64,000 nt of DNA. Origin: Stercorarius parasiticus (Eukaryota; Chordata; Aves; Charadriiformes; Stercorariidae). The translations under genes and the position numbers were made by a program. The notes under the pieces were generated by a model. That model made no database searches. It had not been told where the DNA came from and saw only the letters and a program-made list of their open reading frames with translations. The stretch covers positions 694,167 through 758,166 of the forward strand of contig VWZL01000298.1 of NCBI GenBank assembly GCA_013396915.1. The letters are read 5' to 3'. This document shows, one piece after another, positions 11,601-24,320 of the stretch. Within the stretch, counting starts at the first letter, position 1, and every line of letters starts with the position of its first letter.

Positions 11601-13984
11601 TCTTGTGTGTCTGATCTAGATCCAACAGGGAATGAGATCAGGGAGCTGTGAGAAGCAAGCTTAATGGGGAGACTGCTGCAAATGTAGCAAAACAAATAAT
11701 AGAGGCTCGAGGTTTTTTTGTTGTAGAAAATACAGTGCTATGGCTTTTGGGTGCCAAGAGGCAGTTCTTTTAATAGCTACATTCTTTGTAATGCTGATGA
11801 GTGGCAATATAGAAAGATGAAAGTAGGAGGGCATTGTATTATAGTCTTACATATATTATGCCACAAAGAAAATGCGGTTGCTGGGTGGGGATTCTTCACC
11901 CTCCTCCTGCTGAGCTATTCATACAAACCCTCCTCTGTGGATGGCAATCCCCATTCCACCTCTCCTAAATCCCAAGGGGTTTGCCAACTGACTTTCAATT
12001 TTTCAAGTGGAAATCGCAGGACTGAATGGTGCATTGAAGTATTTCCTCCTACACCTCACTGCTCCTTTAGGAAGTGAGCAGACATTTTTTTCCAAAAGAT
12101 GTATGCCATCTCCTGGGAACAGTAGAAACTGCAAGCCCCTTGTATGGAACCCCCCTGTAAATTATATTTCCTTCTTCTCGGAGGGCATTCTACAAGCACC
12201 AGAATAAGGTCTGCAAAGCTCGGACTACCCTCCGTTTCTAAATTTGTTGAACTGTCCACATTTTACGCCAGCAAAACTCAAATTACATCAAAGAGATCAT
12301 CATTACTTTGTGTATCGGAAGGTTTGGATGTATGCCAAAGAGTATGACAAGATTCGTCAATACATGATAGTAATCAGTTACAAAGTAGTGGTGGAACTTA
12401 CCATACACTGATGCGACGTTTTAATGCAAAGGTACGAGTGCTGAAATGCAGCCCATGGCATTGCTCTGATGCATCTGGTTTTGTCCTGCAGGACAAGTGC
12501 AAGAGGCAGAAGAAAAACATCAGAGATTTCTTTCATAAAACATCATATGATTGTTCAGCATACAGGGGAAGATATGTTTCTCTTAACTCATAAACTGCAA
12601 CTTGCATGTGTCAAACCACAGACTCGTCTCCTCATCAACCTTAGGCTTTTTATTTGCTTCTAACATACTATTAAGCTTTCCCCTGTCAAGAAGACACAAA
12701 AGGGAATAAAATCCATGGACAGAAATAAAGTTATTTTTGCATTTTGAATTAATAAATATATAGGTGGATGAATCCTTTGTCTTTGAACTGGCCCGTAAAA
12801 CAAGCTAGTTATTTCTTGTGGCTAGGTCCTTGAAATAATGTGTACAAGCACGGATTCATACATAAAATGGTTTTCTGGGTTATGTCTATTAAATACACCT
12901 GCAAAAATCATAAAAATAACTTTGTTTTCTTTAAGGAAGAACTGTATCTACTTTTAAATAATTGGGGATGATACACTTCATGCACATTCAATTTGTTTTT
13001 ATCTGGTAAACAGTATGCTTAATCATTTCAATTTTTTTTTATCACTTCCTACTTCTTCCAGAGACCTGAAGGACTTTGGATAAGAACTGAAATGGGAACT
13101 TTTTTTGTAAAAAATATCATCTGACAATACCAGCAACTTGATGTAATGGCACAGAAAAATAAGTGAACAGTCTTCAAACAAAATTTTTAAATGTAAATTC
13201 TAAGCTAATGTTATTGTTCATCCTAGCAGCTTTCTGAGAGACACCAAGTTCAGTGGGAGATGGGGTTTAAAAAAAGCTTATGCGTAAATTGCTGGTACAA
13301 TGAGAGGTCACTCTCATTCTGTAACCCACTGTCACAGGCGTGTAATGTCTTTTGGTTGATTTAGTAACGCACATGCGCCCTTGTATACCCTTGTCTGCCA
13401 AGGAAAGCAAATGCTTACGAAACATGGTCTTCAGTTTGAACTTAAAAGACTAGAAAAGAGAAACCAGCAATGACTCAGGAAGAAGAGATGACCGTGTCAG
13501 GCATCCACATTGACTAGCGTCTGAGCTTCAGCAGAGGTCTTTTCTTAACTCCCTGAAGTTCAAGTCAGGATACTCCAGTCCTCACTGCCAAATTCCCAGC
13601 TTCACGGGAATTTCCCTTTGTAGTTTGCCTTCCTGAGATCTGCCAAGTGCCTCTGGCTGCCATTTGGGCTGTCCTCACCTGCGCAGGGGGCAAGGGGAAG
13701 AGTGGGAGAAGGTAGAAGGAGATCCCTTGCTAAAAGGAAGCAGGCTTTTCCTTGGGGTGGATCACCATCCACCTACACAGAGGCTTTAACAGACCATGCT
13801 TTTTAATTTACCTTCAGCTGATTGATTAACAAAATAAATCCTAAAGCTCCAAACTACAAATAAAATACATTTATCTCACAGCCTTAGTGGAAGTTGCCGC
13901 CCTGGGAAGCAGAGGAAGAACTTCTCCAGATGACCATCCAGAGACAGGGATGTATGTCCCCCGCAGCCGAGTAGGGCTGCTCAA
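8641..13984. other. Unassigned sequence, including GC-richer stretches
   Basis: No host gene is recognised. 9000-9600 and about 10000-11450 are richer in GC than the surrounding DNA. The second contains the longest open frames of the window, 10530-10964 on the minus strand (144 codons) and 10587-10916 on the plus strand. They overlap each other and show no known domain. A run of 14 T lies at 11106-11119. Nothing repeat-like is recognised by eye. Confidence 0.4.
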
Positions 13985-14005
13985 CCCAACCACCCCCCAA
14001 CCACC
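13985..14005 (-). other. Possible two-tier G-quadruplex motif
   Basis: The minus strand reads GG-T-GG-TT-GGGGGG-T-GG-TT-GGG. This satisfies a loose two-tetrad quadruplex pattern with loops of 1-2 bases. Two-tier quadruplexes are weak, and nothing nearby (gene start, origin) suggests a role. Confidence 0.35.
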
Positions 14006-17000
14006 AACACAAGCTTCTACTGCTTAACTCCCAACTCAGTGAAATCCCTTTGGCACACTTGCAGGTGAGGAGGTATAAGGTACTCACACCAGCATGGCTT
14101 AAATTTTCAGGGAGCAAGAGGATAAGAAGTCTTTGCATAAACGAGAAAACCTCTAAATTTGGGAATGCATCATCTCCACAATTTTAATAGAAAAATCACT
14201 AATCAAGCCAAAAACCTTTAAGCAGTCTAAAGTCCTGTAGATCCAGACTTGCACCAAGATTTTTAAGTTTGAGCAGCCAGAGCTACGCCATAGTTAGGTG
14301 CCCAAAGAGGAGGTACCTGGCTTGCCTACAAGCTGCCAATCTCCTTGATGTCCATGGCAACTGCGTGTCTCACCATTTTGAAAACCTGATCATTTTCATT
14401 TAAGCACTTTTAAGTACGGTGTGAGGAATCTGCCTGTAGGAACCAACACTTTCAAGGTCTGGGCTTACACACGGGAGTACCCTGCCGGCTGCCTGCTTAT
14501 TCTGGCAAGGTGCAGAGAAAATTAATGGAAAGTTAGTACCATCTAAGTGGATTTCTGCAATGTGTTTGCTGTGTGCAGTAAGCATTTACTTGTCTTTTGA
14601 GACCATTAATTTTATATACCTGGAACGGTTAGCTGAGACAAACCGCTCTTTTATAAACCATCAGCACGATGCAGGACACTGTTCCACGGGTTCTCGTTAT
14701 AACGTCTCCATTGTTTGGGATGTCTCAGAAGTAGAATTTTGGAGGGTGGCCAAAACCAGAGGGAGAGCATATTTCTAAAGAGATATTATTGCTACACATA
14801 CTCCGTCTCTGACCTGGACTTTTCTTTCACTCTCTCTGAAATTGCTTCTCTTAACAGTGCCTATATTTAGAATTCTAAATCTTTAAAATTAAGATTCTCT
14901 GTTTATGTGGGTGGTTGATGTATCAGATTTAGCATAGTGATTAAAGAAAGGGTACTTTATTTTATCCTGTTTTAATTTAGTTTACTTTAACTTCTTATTT
15001 GCAAACTCCACTTGACAAAGAAATAAAAACTCTTTCTGAAGCAAACTAACTCCCACAGTTAAAATTTGGCTAACTCTTCGCTCTGAGGCAGGATGTAGAA
15101 TACTCTGGGTTCCCCATGCAGTCGCCTGGAACACAATGCACTTTTCAGGATGGTTTTACTTTGGAAAACTTATTACGCAACTGGTCCCATCAATCTGGGA
15201 CTCTTAATGGACTGTGCAACCGTAATGTAGTGTGTGTTAATTTTTGTTCTTGAAATAAACAAATATTACTCTAAATATATTAAGAACTGATGCTATGAAG
15301 TAAAATGGCACTGTTTTTACAGACTGTATTCTCAATGGATTTTTACTTTATGCAGGGATACTATGCAGCCAACACACTACGGGTGCGCTCCGCTTGGCAC
15401 TGAAGAGCCACCATCATTTATATCCCCACACCCGTTCTCTCATACTGTATCCCTGACCAGTTGAAGGGTACAAATATCAAATAACCTTAAAAAAAATGTT
15501 TTAAAGTTGAAAAATAAAATCACAGTGACAGCAGCTCTGGACTGAACATTGAAATATTAAAAGCTAGAAAATGAGGAGAAAGCCTCATTTATATCCCAGT
15601 GATTCAAGATAACAAAAATCATCGGAGTGTATTAAGACTGAAGCAGTTGGTGGTGGTTTGTTGGTTTTTTTTTTAATTATTTTTCCTCTTCCTGTTTAAT
15701 CCCACAAGCTGTTGACTGCTGTGTTCAGGCTCCCCAGGCTGCTGTTGTAAAAACGGGCGGACGTCATTACAGAAATCTTCCTTCAGTGAACAGCAGCGGT
15801 TAAACTTGCCCAACGTTACCCAGTAAGGAAGCTTGCACACCGGTATCATCAGTGGGAAACGGCAGCAGAACCCAAGAGAAGGAGGGGGAAGGAAAGTTTG
15901 AAAGATTGCAGGCCATTGAGAGAGATACAGAGCACGGAAACAAAACATGTTTTATTTATTTGGAAGGTCAGTGCCCTCAGCGGGAACAGAGGGTTTGGAA
16001 GTGAATTAGAGGAAAAATTTAATCTATCACAAGCACTAGCTAAAGCATGTTTAAATTCTGTTTATGAAGCAGTTTAAGTAAATTCGGGCTATGGGAGTTA
16101 GGAAATTGTAACCACATTTGCCTAGTAGATTGCAGAAATAACAGCAGCCAAAGTTTTGGCATAATCCTTTCTGAAAAAAAGAAATCCAACAAATCTCCAT
16201 ATGAAGATCGATGATATAGACAACACCCAATTCCCAGGTCAGTTAAGATGCATATATTGACTGCTATGAACAGCGATGTAGATGAACTTGACTCAAAACA
16301 ACTATCTTCATATTCCTTTAGCTTAAACCTAAAATGCCTGTGAAAGATAGAGCAGTCAGGCTTGTCACACAGCAATAAAATAAAAAGCACTTTCTCTTTG
16401 GCATGTCTTTGATTTCTTTCTGAACAGCTTGGTTCAGTCAGATAATTCTGCTCATAGTTATATCTATTTAGTCTTGGAGTAATGCCATCAAATTCAATGG
16501 TATTATATGGATTTACATTGCTTAAAGGAGAGGAAAATATGTGTATTACATCACTAGAGTTACTCTAGCAGTGCATTTGGCCCAGAACGCGCAGCTAATA
16601 TGCCAGATTATTTAACTGTTACTGAGACGAGACAAGCACAGGGCATCATCTCAGGAGCCATAATATATCAAATATTGTATTATTTTATTTTTCAACAGTT
16701 CCATATATGATTTGTCTCTCTTCCCACACACGTGGGTGGGTATCCTTGAGGCCACAGTACATTGCACGCACACAACATAGACAATGCGTGAGAGAGTTAG
16801 GGAGAGGACGTTATTGTGTGCTCAGCAGTAAAAGGAGAAATGGCACTCCAACCTGACGTTTTTGCAGTATTCCTTGCAAACTCCATTATCCTTCTCTTTG
16901 TGCAAGTCTGCACATGTTGTGCTTATGTATTCACACCCACTTTGGGTGTCAGCTGGTTAAAACCATTTATCTGTGGGGTCATGACACCTACAGCCTATCT

Positions 17001-18471
17001 AAGTGCATACGAATCAATGTGAATAATACAAATACAACAGGCAAAGAACATATCCATAGGTTCTGAACAGTGTGACACAAGCTGGGTCGGCAGTAATAAG
17101 TTGTTTAGAGAGTGCCATGTTGGGGAGGTAAAAGAAAAAACCTCCTCCACTGGAAACAGAAGATGTCCACCCAGTGGCAGTCAGCTTGTCATTAGGAAGA
17201 TGTTCTTCTTGTGTAGTAGAATTGAGCAATATTTAAAAAAAATGCAGAATGAAGTAATCTGAAATTAATCTGATGAGTCAGAAGCGGCTGTTGAAGCAAA
17301 TCTAATCATACTCCTATTAGCTTGCTGGTTTACAGTTACTGCGCCTATGTGCGAGGGTAAGTGTAGTGAAAATAGAAGTGGTCTGGTATTATAACAACAG
17401 TATCGAGTTTTCACTGTCTCCCTGGTGAATGAAATTGGCAAAAAATAAATAAAAATAGCCCTTTAGGGAAAAAATGTAGGTCCCAATAAGATAGTACATT
17501 ATGGACATTCTGGTAGGTAAACTGTTGGTACAAAAAATGATATGTATGAAAATTGGAAACCCTGGTGTTTACTTATATGTATAAAAAGAATTAGGTCAGT
17601 GACTTTGTTTCCATGGTGACCATTATTGAAATAAAACAAACCGACACCAATGCTGATTTATCTTCCTATTCTGCACCCTTTTTAACATTCGCTTTAGTCT
17701 GAGGTTGCTACTGAATGTAAACAGGACGTCAGAGTGAACTTTTGGAATGTGGTCTTCTGAGGTTCATAAATGAAAGACCTAAAGAAAGATCTGCTTCAGA
17801 ACAATTCAGCTTTCTGAGCAGGTGCCAATTCCCACTATCCTGCAGTAACATAGCTGATATGCTGTAGAGCAAGAGCTCATTGGGAATTATTAGACAAAAC
17901 TAGTTTCAACAATGAAAAAAGAAACAGATTCATCAGATCCACAGCACTTCCCAGAAGGATGGCAACATTTTCTTCTTTGGAAAAATTTTGTGTGAACAGA
18001 TTCTTCACATCTATATTTTTTAGTCAAGACCAGTCACAGAAGGATGGACTTGAGATTCAATAGTTTGGTGACTATGAATCATTCCTGGGTTTGCTGGCAG
18101 CCCAGCTTCTGCTTTGAAGCGGATGGGTGCTGTAGTTATTGGGGTCTGTCACTTCAGGAAGACTCAGGCATCTAAACCAGTGGCCTCTTAAGTGCTCCTG
18201 CGTCCAGGGACATTTTAATAGCTTTAATAATCTTGATCTTATTCTTTGTGACGCTCACTTCCCAAACACATAAAATGGTTAAGTGTAGCCATTTACTGTT
18301 TCACAGAGGTTCTGTGAGATTAAATTCATTGAAGATTTTGAGATGATCCAAAAATAGGTTCATATAGACATGCTAGAAAGATAAATCTTGTAGGGTTTCA
18401 ACACAACCTACCAGACCAAGGATATCAACCTTGTTATCTTACCATAGCACACAACAAATAGTAGAGATACC
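14006..18471. other. Unassigned AT-rich sequence
   Basis: No exon, RNA or repeat family is seen. The minus-strand frames at 15673-15948 and 16040-16390 are long for the region but carry no motif. A short near-perfect palindrome lies at 16554-16568 (CTAGAGT-T-ACTCTAG). Confidence 0.45.
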
Positions 18472-18499
18472 ATGTTTGTTCGGCAATGTTTGTTCGACA
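18472..18499. repeat. 14-bp tandem duplication, two copies
   Basis: 'atgtttgttcggca' is followed directly by 'atgtttgttcgaca', 13 of 14 bases identical. It looks like a small replication-slippage or repair duplication. Confidence 0.8.
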
Positions 18500-21118
18500 T
18501 GAATTGTCATGGTTATGGAAATGGAGGAAAAGAACACTGTGCAATAGCACTTGTGACAACAAGATCAATATTTGGGAGAGGTTGAGGGTACACAGTTTAT
18601 TTTGTTTCCCAATGTCATTGCTTTGATCAGTCATAATTACAGTAAATAAATTTATTTAGGCAAGGTAACTAGTGAGGAACACCCCAAGTCAGAGTTTTAT
18701 TGTTTATATCTTGCATATGATACCACAGCAACCCTACTGTTTCTATTAGCACATATGAGAAAACAAGAGATGAAGGAACACAGAAACACTTTTTAAACCT
18801 CAACCTGTAAAAGCAAAGAAAGCACAGTGAGGTGTGTTTATCAGAAAATGTATGCCTATCTACAAGCTTGCAAGTCCCTAAGGAAACAGAAACATAAAGA
18901 ACTGAAATGAAAAGTATTAAAAGTGAATTTTTCTCTCCCTGTTTTCTGTGATGAAGTGGAAGCAAGATTGGACTCTAGCTGCTTTCATTTATAGCGAAGG
19001 AAATGGTCTCCTCCTCAGCTTGAGCCCTGAGCCCAAAATGCCGTTTAATGATATTTCTGGTCAGTATGAGATATTTCATTTTATACCTCCTTTCTTGAAG
19101 TTTTTTCGGTGAGTTTCAAGTGGAGATTTGGATGCCGTAAAAGCAAAAGGCAGTGACAGATGTTGCTACTGCTCTGAACTGTACTGATGGTAGCCCAGTG
19201 CAATCTATTTTTTGACGTTGGTAGGGATTTCCTATACTAGAGTTTTGCCATCAGAAAAAAAGCGATAAGGAGTCACGGCTACTGATTATAAGGTACAATG
19301 GCGTAGGGTGGAGGACCACCAATTGATCTTATATTAATTTTTAAATACAAGAAAAGTTATCTTTTTAAGTTCACTGTATATCAAACTATATTATTCAAGG
19401 GCATTCAGATTACTGAGTTGTTCTTCAAATTATTCTATGAGTAATACGACAACAAAATCAGGGTAATGGGAAGAGTCCTTTTTCTATCTCAATTCAGTAA
19501 AGAGGCCAGTAACTCCATGTCCGGAATGTTTCATGTAATGCTGTGATAGTTATCTTCTTATCCTACAATGCCTCTTCTCCCAATTTATTTTTTAAAGATT
19601 TACCTCATCCATTTTAATTATTTGGGGTAAATAATTAGATGTAATTTACAGCAGATTCATGTAAATTCCTGTAAATTTTTCAACAACTTATTTTGCTGCT
19701 AATGCTAAGCCAGCTCTCTTTCTTAAGGCTCCTTATCTCCTAGACATGTGTTTTCTCAGGAGATGTCACCTCCCTGATGAGGGAAGAGATACCCTCCTTG
19801 ATGTACACCTTTCTGAGGGTTGTTGCTTTTTCACCATACTTAGGGTCACTTTTTCCCCTCTACATCTGCATCTCTTTGTTCAAAATTTATATGGAGTCCT
19901 CTGCTTTTGTTTCTACATAGTTTAAAAAATTCGGGGTTTTGATATAGCCATAAATAGAAAGGAGTTAACAAAGATCAATTTGTATACCCTTTTCTTCAAA
20001 CTCAACCCACTGAAGTCAAAGGGATAAGATGAATGGTTCATTCTGATCCATCTTGTAGCTCTTTACTAAATCCTGCCTTTTGGACAAGCAAGGACATGCC
20101 TTTGAATTCCCGGTGACTATTACAGTGATAGGAAACTGTAAATGTCTACCATGAATGGAGATATTCAAGACAAAATGTCAGAGCAGTGAAGAGAAGCAGA
20201 TGTCTTCTTATCAGGCCTAGCTTCAGAAAGATTAAATCAAATTTGCCACAATACCAACACATGGATGACTCATCACCGGTCATTTGCAGCTCTAAATATG
20301 CAATAAAGTACTAAATTATTTTTGTATAACATCCTTAAGTTCCCACAGTTCTTTTTTTATTTAATTGGCTTTTCCAGACTAAGAAAGATAACAAACAAAC
20401 CAAACCTCAGAAGATTCTCTTTTTTCTTCATTATTAAATTATTTTCTCAAGAAAGAAAAAGTCTTGTGGACGGAGGAATGTTTCACTTGACTTGAAAATG
20501 GATCATTAATACTATTCAGAGGAGTATAGTGCAGAATAATTTGAGGAGTAACACTTCCAAGCAACCCCACCAAAGTCTTTGAACCATGAAATTGCAATGG
20601 TACAACTGATACCAAGATCTGGCTAATAGTTTTCTGGTCTGTATATCTGATTTCCACACCTACGTAATATCTGTCAGTGAACAAAAATAGGGTTAGGGAT
20701 ACCACTACCTTATTGTCAGAACTCTTCATCTATTGCATAATGTGGCTTAATATCTCTCTAATTATACTGCACTTTTCACTCTCTAATGACAGACCCAACT
20801 TCCATAAATAGTGCAAGTATACTCTTTCCTATCATCAAAATTATCTAGAGGGCAATTTAGCTTAAAGAATTCCATACAACTCACCTAGAGATATAGAAAG
20901 CCATTTTTGTAAGGCATTTTTCCTTTGAAAAATACGTTTGAGCTACACAAAATGTAGAAAACCCATGATAGCCAAGCTATGGAATTTGCCCCCAATATAG
21001 TGTGCTTTGTGTTCTGGACTTTAAAAGTACAGACAAATTAGGCTCTAGGTAAATGAGATAAGATGCTTTATCTCTGGTAATTTTTGTCAGTGCTCCTCCT
21101 TACCCAGAGGAAAAAGAG
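18500..21118. other. Unassigned AT-rich sequence
   Basis: No gene is recognised. An AT-only inverted repeat with 9-bp arms and a GGGGT loop lies at 19615-19637. Around 19995-20060 the words 'ccactgaagtcaaaggg' hint at an old amniote repeat, but the match is too short to annotate separately. Confidence 0.4.
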
Positions 21119-21158
21119 GCATGCTTTCCTAAAAAGACGCGTGCTTTCCTAAACCTTG
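21119..21158. repeat. 20-bp tandem duplication, two diverged copies
   Basis: 'gcatgctttcctaaaaagac' (21119-21138) is followed at once by 'gcgtgctttcctaaaccttg' (21139-21158). The shared core is 'tgctttcctaaa'. Confidence 0.65.
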
Positions 21159-21545
21159 CCCTCAAATAAACCTTGGGTTCTACCCTGCTATACATACAGA
21201 GTAGGTAAGAAGGTATTTAGCAACATTAAGGATATATGAAGAGTGATCATTTCCACACTTTTGTTCGTCAACTCCTAGTCCTACTGCACGAATTGTGGAA
21301 GAAGACATAGTATGGCCTCTTGCGCTCCTCTGAGCACTTTCTGAGTGGAACCAGTACAACATAGGGCAGTATGTCTTCACCACCAAATGTGTTTGAGTAG
21401 CCAAGAGTATGTCTGAACTGCTGTAGTGTTTCTGAGCTTCTAGGCCCATGTATGCCTCTTGACTGTGATGAAACATACACATGACTCAGACCTTCCTGTC
21501 TTGGTTTTTGGTGTGTCTGGGCCAGAGGGAGCCCCAGGTGTTTGG
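21159..21545. other. Unassigned sequence upstream of CR1
   Basis: No family is recognised. Two overlapping minus-strand frames (21180-21482 and 21268-21480) have no domain. Composition is near average. Confidence 0.4.
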
Positions 21546-22245
21546 AGAATCAGAGAATAGTTTGGGTTGGAAGAGACCTTTAAAGATCATCTAGACCAAC
21601 CTCTCTCGCAATGAGCAGGGACATCTTCAACTAGATCAGGTTGCTCAGAGCGCCGTCCAACCTGACCCTGAATGTTTCCAGGGATGGGGCATCTACCACC
21701 TCTCTGGGAAACCTGTGCCAGTGTTTGCCCTCATTGAAAAAATGTCTTCCTTCTATCTAGTCTAAATCTATCCTCTTTCAGTTTAAAGCCATTACCCCTT
21801 GTTCTATCACAACAGGCCTTGCTAAAAAGTTTGTCCTCATCTTTCCTGTAGGGCCCCTGAAAGTACTGAAAGTACTGAAAGGCTGCAATCAGGTCTCTGT
21901 GGAGCCTTCTCTTCTCCAGGCTGAACAACCCCAACTTTCTCAGCCGGTCCTGATAGGAGAGGTGCTCCAGCCTTCTGATCGTTTTTGTGGCCCTTCTTTG
22001 TCAGCTTATGTCCAGGTTTTCATCCACCAGTACCCCCAGGTCCCTCTCAGCAGGGCTGGTCTCAATCCCTTCATCCCCCAGCCTGCGTTGATACTGGGGG
22101 TTGCCCCGACCCAGGTGCAAGACCCTGCACTCAGCCTTGTTGAACCTCATGACATTCACACAGGCCCACTTCTCGAGCCTGTCCAGGTCCCTCTGGAGGG
22201 CATCCCGTCCCTCAGGCGTGTCAACCACACCACTCAGTTGCATCT
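21546..22245 (-). mobile_element. CR1 LINE fragment with an internal deletion
   Basis: The antisense CR1 begins at 'gaatcagagaatagtttggg' (a decayed 3' repeat) and runs through the 3' UTR into ORF2. Minus-strand translation gives 'FRLDRRKTFF', '[12 protein letters not shown]', '[21 protein letters not shown]', then, after a jump near 21998-22008, '[13 protein letters not shown]', '[12 protein letters not shown]', '[10 protein letters not shown]' and 'LDRLEKWA'. Other copies have about 60 more codons between these two blocks, so roughly 180 bp are missing. A 9-bp unit repeated at 21857-21880 ('tgaaagtac') adds an extra 'FQY' in frame. The catalytic core is not included. Confidence 0.95.
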
Positions 22246-24180
22246 CTAGGGTCTCTCCTGGCAGCAGGTCACCATTGCTTCAGCTATGTGAGTGGCCCAG
22301 CTCTATCTGTTCTTCCTGAAGTTCGCATGGAGAAAGCAGCCCGCAATTCTTTGTGCTTTAGTAGCAAATTAATAAGGTGGTGAGGTGAATTGGATGCAGT
22401 TTAACAATTCCTGCGCTGTAAAGGAATTTTTGATAGAAGGTTATTTCTAATTTAGGAAAAAAAGCCCAAGTAAACAGCAAACCAAAGGGCATGAGCTCCA
22501 CTGCACGTAAACAGACATTAAACAAATGCTTACTAGGAACACAACACAAATTATGACTACTGAGGTTAATTAATTGCTCAAATGACTTGTATAGGGAGGG
22601 CTAAAGTCAGAACTGGGTCTTCCTTGAAAAACCCATGCCAACTCAAACAGAAATGAGGTGCTTAGTGTGTAGATTACTGGATGAGGTACTTTGTTCTTTG
22701 TTATGCAGAATAAGTTACCATAACCTATTAATTGCCAAGCAGATCCCAGAAGGCAATACGGGCTGCTCCTTCCCACTTTGCAGTGGAACAACACTGTGTG
22801 TGCATCTATATAATTTTAGGTATGCAGATATACTGAATACTGAATAATGCAAGTAGTGACATCTATCATTTTAGACAGCTTATAAATATGTAGGAGATAT
22901 TCAGTAGCATCAACTGGCTCAATTTATCTGTGACTACACTGATGTTGCTCATATTGCAACTCTATATTCTGCTAATCCTATGGTGGCAAATGTGAATCTT
23001 GTATTTTAGTATTTTAGGAAGGCATGATGCTTTTGCTCACATGGGCAAGTAGTTACTCACCTGAGTAATCCTAGTCTGGTCCCAACAAAGCTGAAGTAGG
23101 ACAAGCTTTTATTTTTTCTCTTCTGTGAATGGATCTAGAGCATCAGCCCACGGGGACATAATTCAACCGTTTGATTCCAAGTGCTTCTTTCCAGTATGGT
23201 GACTTCTCCGCACACAGTTTTCTTTCTTCTGTATGCCTGGTGCCATCTCTCATTTGGCCCTGAGGGTAGCGAGCTGAATGCAACACGGATGACTCATGTG
23301 GAGCACCGATCAAGTTGAAGAAGTCTGAATAAAAAGAAAGCCTTGAAATGGGAAACCTGAAAATAAATCTGGATGTGTATATACGGTAGATGTGTATGTC
23401 TGCTGCCTTATGTGATAGCTGGAAAGGGGATGGGGATCCTTTAAATACACTTATGGTAATAGTCAAGACATGAAGTCTAAGGCAAAGAACTAAATGATTT
23501 ATCTCAGATACCATTTAATCAGGGGAAGCCAAACAACCTACACTGTAGGCCATCTGAGTTGAAACCATGGGTCTCAAATCTCTCCAAGACAGTTTGTGTC
23601 TCAGACGTACAACAGCACTCGGTGCCCGAGGCATCAGAGTCCTTGCGAAACAGCTCTAGGACTTCTCCTTTCTGCTCTCCCCTCTGTCCTTCTTAGCAAA
23701 GAGCAACGACACGACCAGATCCAAACACGGACTGCACACCCTGTTGTTGACTGGGGGTCTTCAAATTGCATCAGAAGAAGGTCCTGTTGCGTGGGAACAG
23801 CTGAAGAGCAAGTGCCAAGATCCTGGTGCAGTATTGGGAGTTTTGGCTGATTTCTGTCCGAAACCCCAAGGTACCTGTCAGCAATGCCAGCTGTAAGGGT
23901 GGGGGGGAAAGGAAACAGCATGTGTCATTCCTTCCTACTGCAACACTTTGCTTTGGTTTTTATTACCAGACTTTTCTGTTAAAACTAAGCCAGGAATAAG
24001 TAGAAAGATCTTACAAACATTTAAAATCTCCTTTTAAAAACTTTTCGTCCTTTTCATTGGGACTCATTTTTCTAAACAGGCCACGTCCTATATTTACAAT
24101 ATTTTTACTGGGGATCTAAATATGCTTTTTCAAAAACTAGTTTATTTAGTCTCAGTATATTCTTCTGAAATAAATAAGAA
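22246..24180. other. Unassigned sequence
   Basis: No gene or repeat family is recognised. The 123-codon minus-strand frame at 23143-23514 and the overlapping frames at 23596-23921 on both strands lack motifs. Confidence 0.4.
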
Positions 24181-24320
24181 TTGTTTTACAAACAATAAAA
24201 CGGAAGTACATAAAGGTTTAGTGACCCATTCAGGCAGAGAAGTGCCTGTCAGAGCCATGAAGAGTATCTTTCCTGGTTTCTAGTACTCTGTCCTATTCAG
24301 AACAGCACTCCTTCTCTCTG
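24181..24320 (-). repeat. MIR-like SINE relic, antisense
   Basis: Order and spacing fit an inverted MIR/CORE-SINE. 'gttttaca..caataaaac' comes first, then 'aaaggtttagtgacccattc' (compare 'gaggttaagtgacttgccca'), 'gtcagagcca', 'tctttcctggtttctagtac' and 'tctgtcctattcagaacag'. The similarity runs over the whole 130 bp, though each segment is diverged. MIR elements predate amniotes, so decay of this degree is expected. A profile search would settle it. Confidence 0.55.

Noticed and set aside
16040..16390. 116-codon minus-strand frame rich in Leu, Phe and Cys
   Set aside because: Looks membrane-like only because T-rich DNA encodes hydrophobic residues. No family resemblance.
23143..23514. 123-codon minus-strand frame
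   Set aside because: No motif and no exon-like flanks that I can defend.
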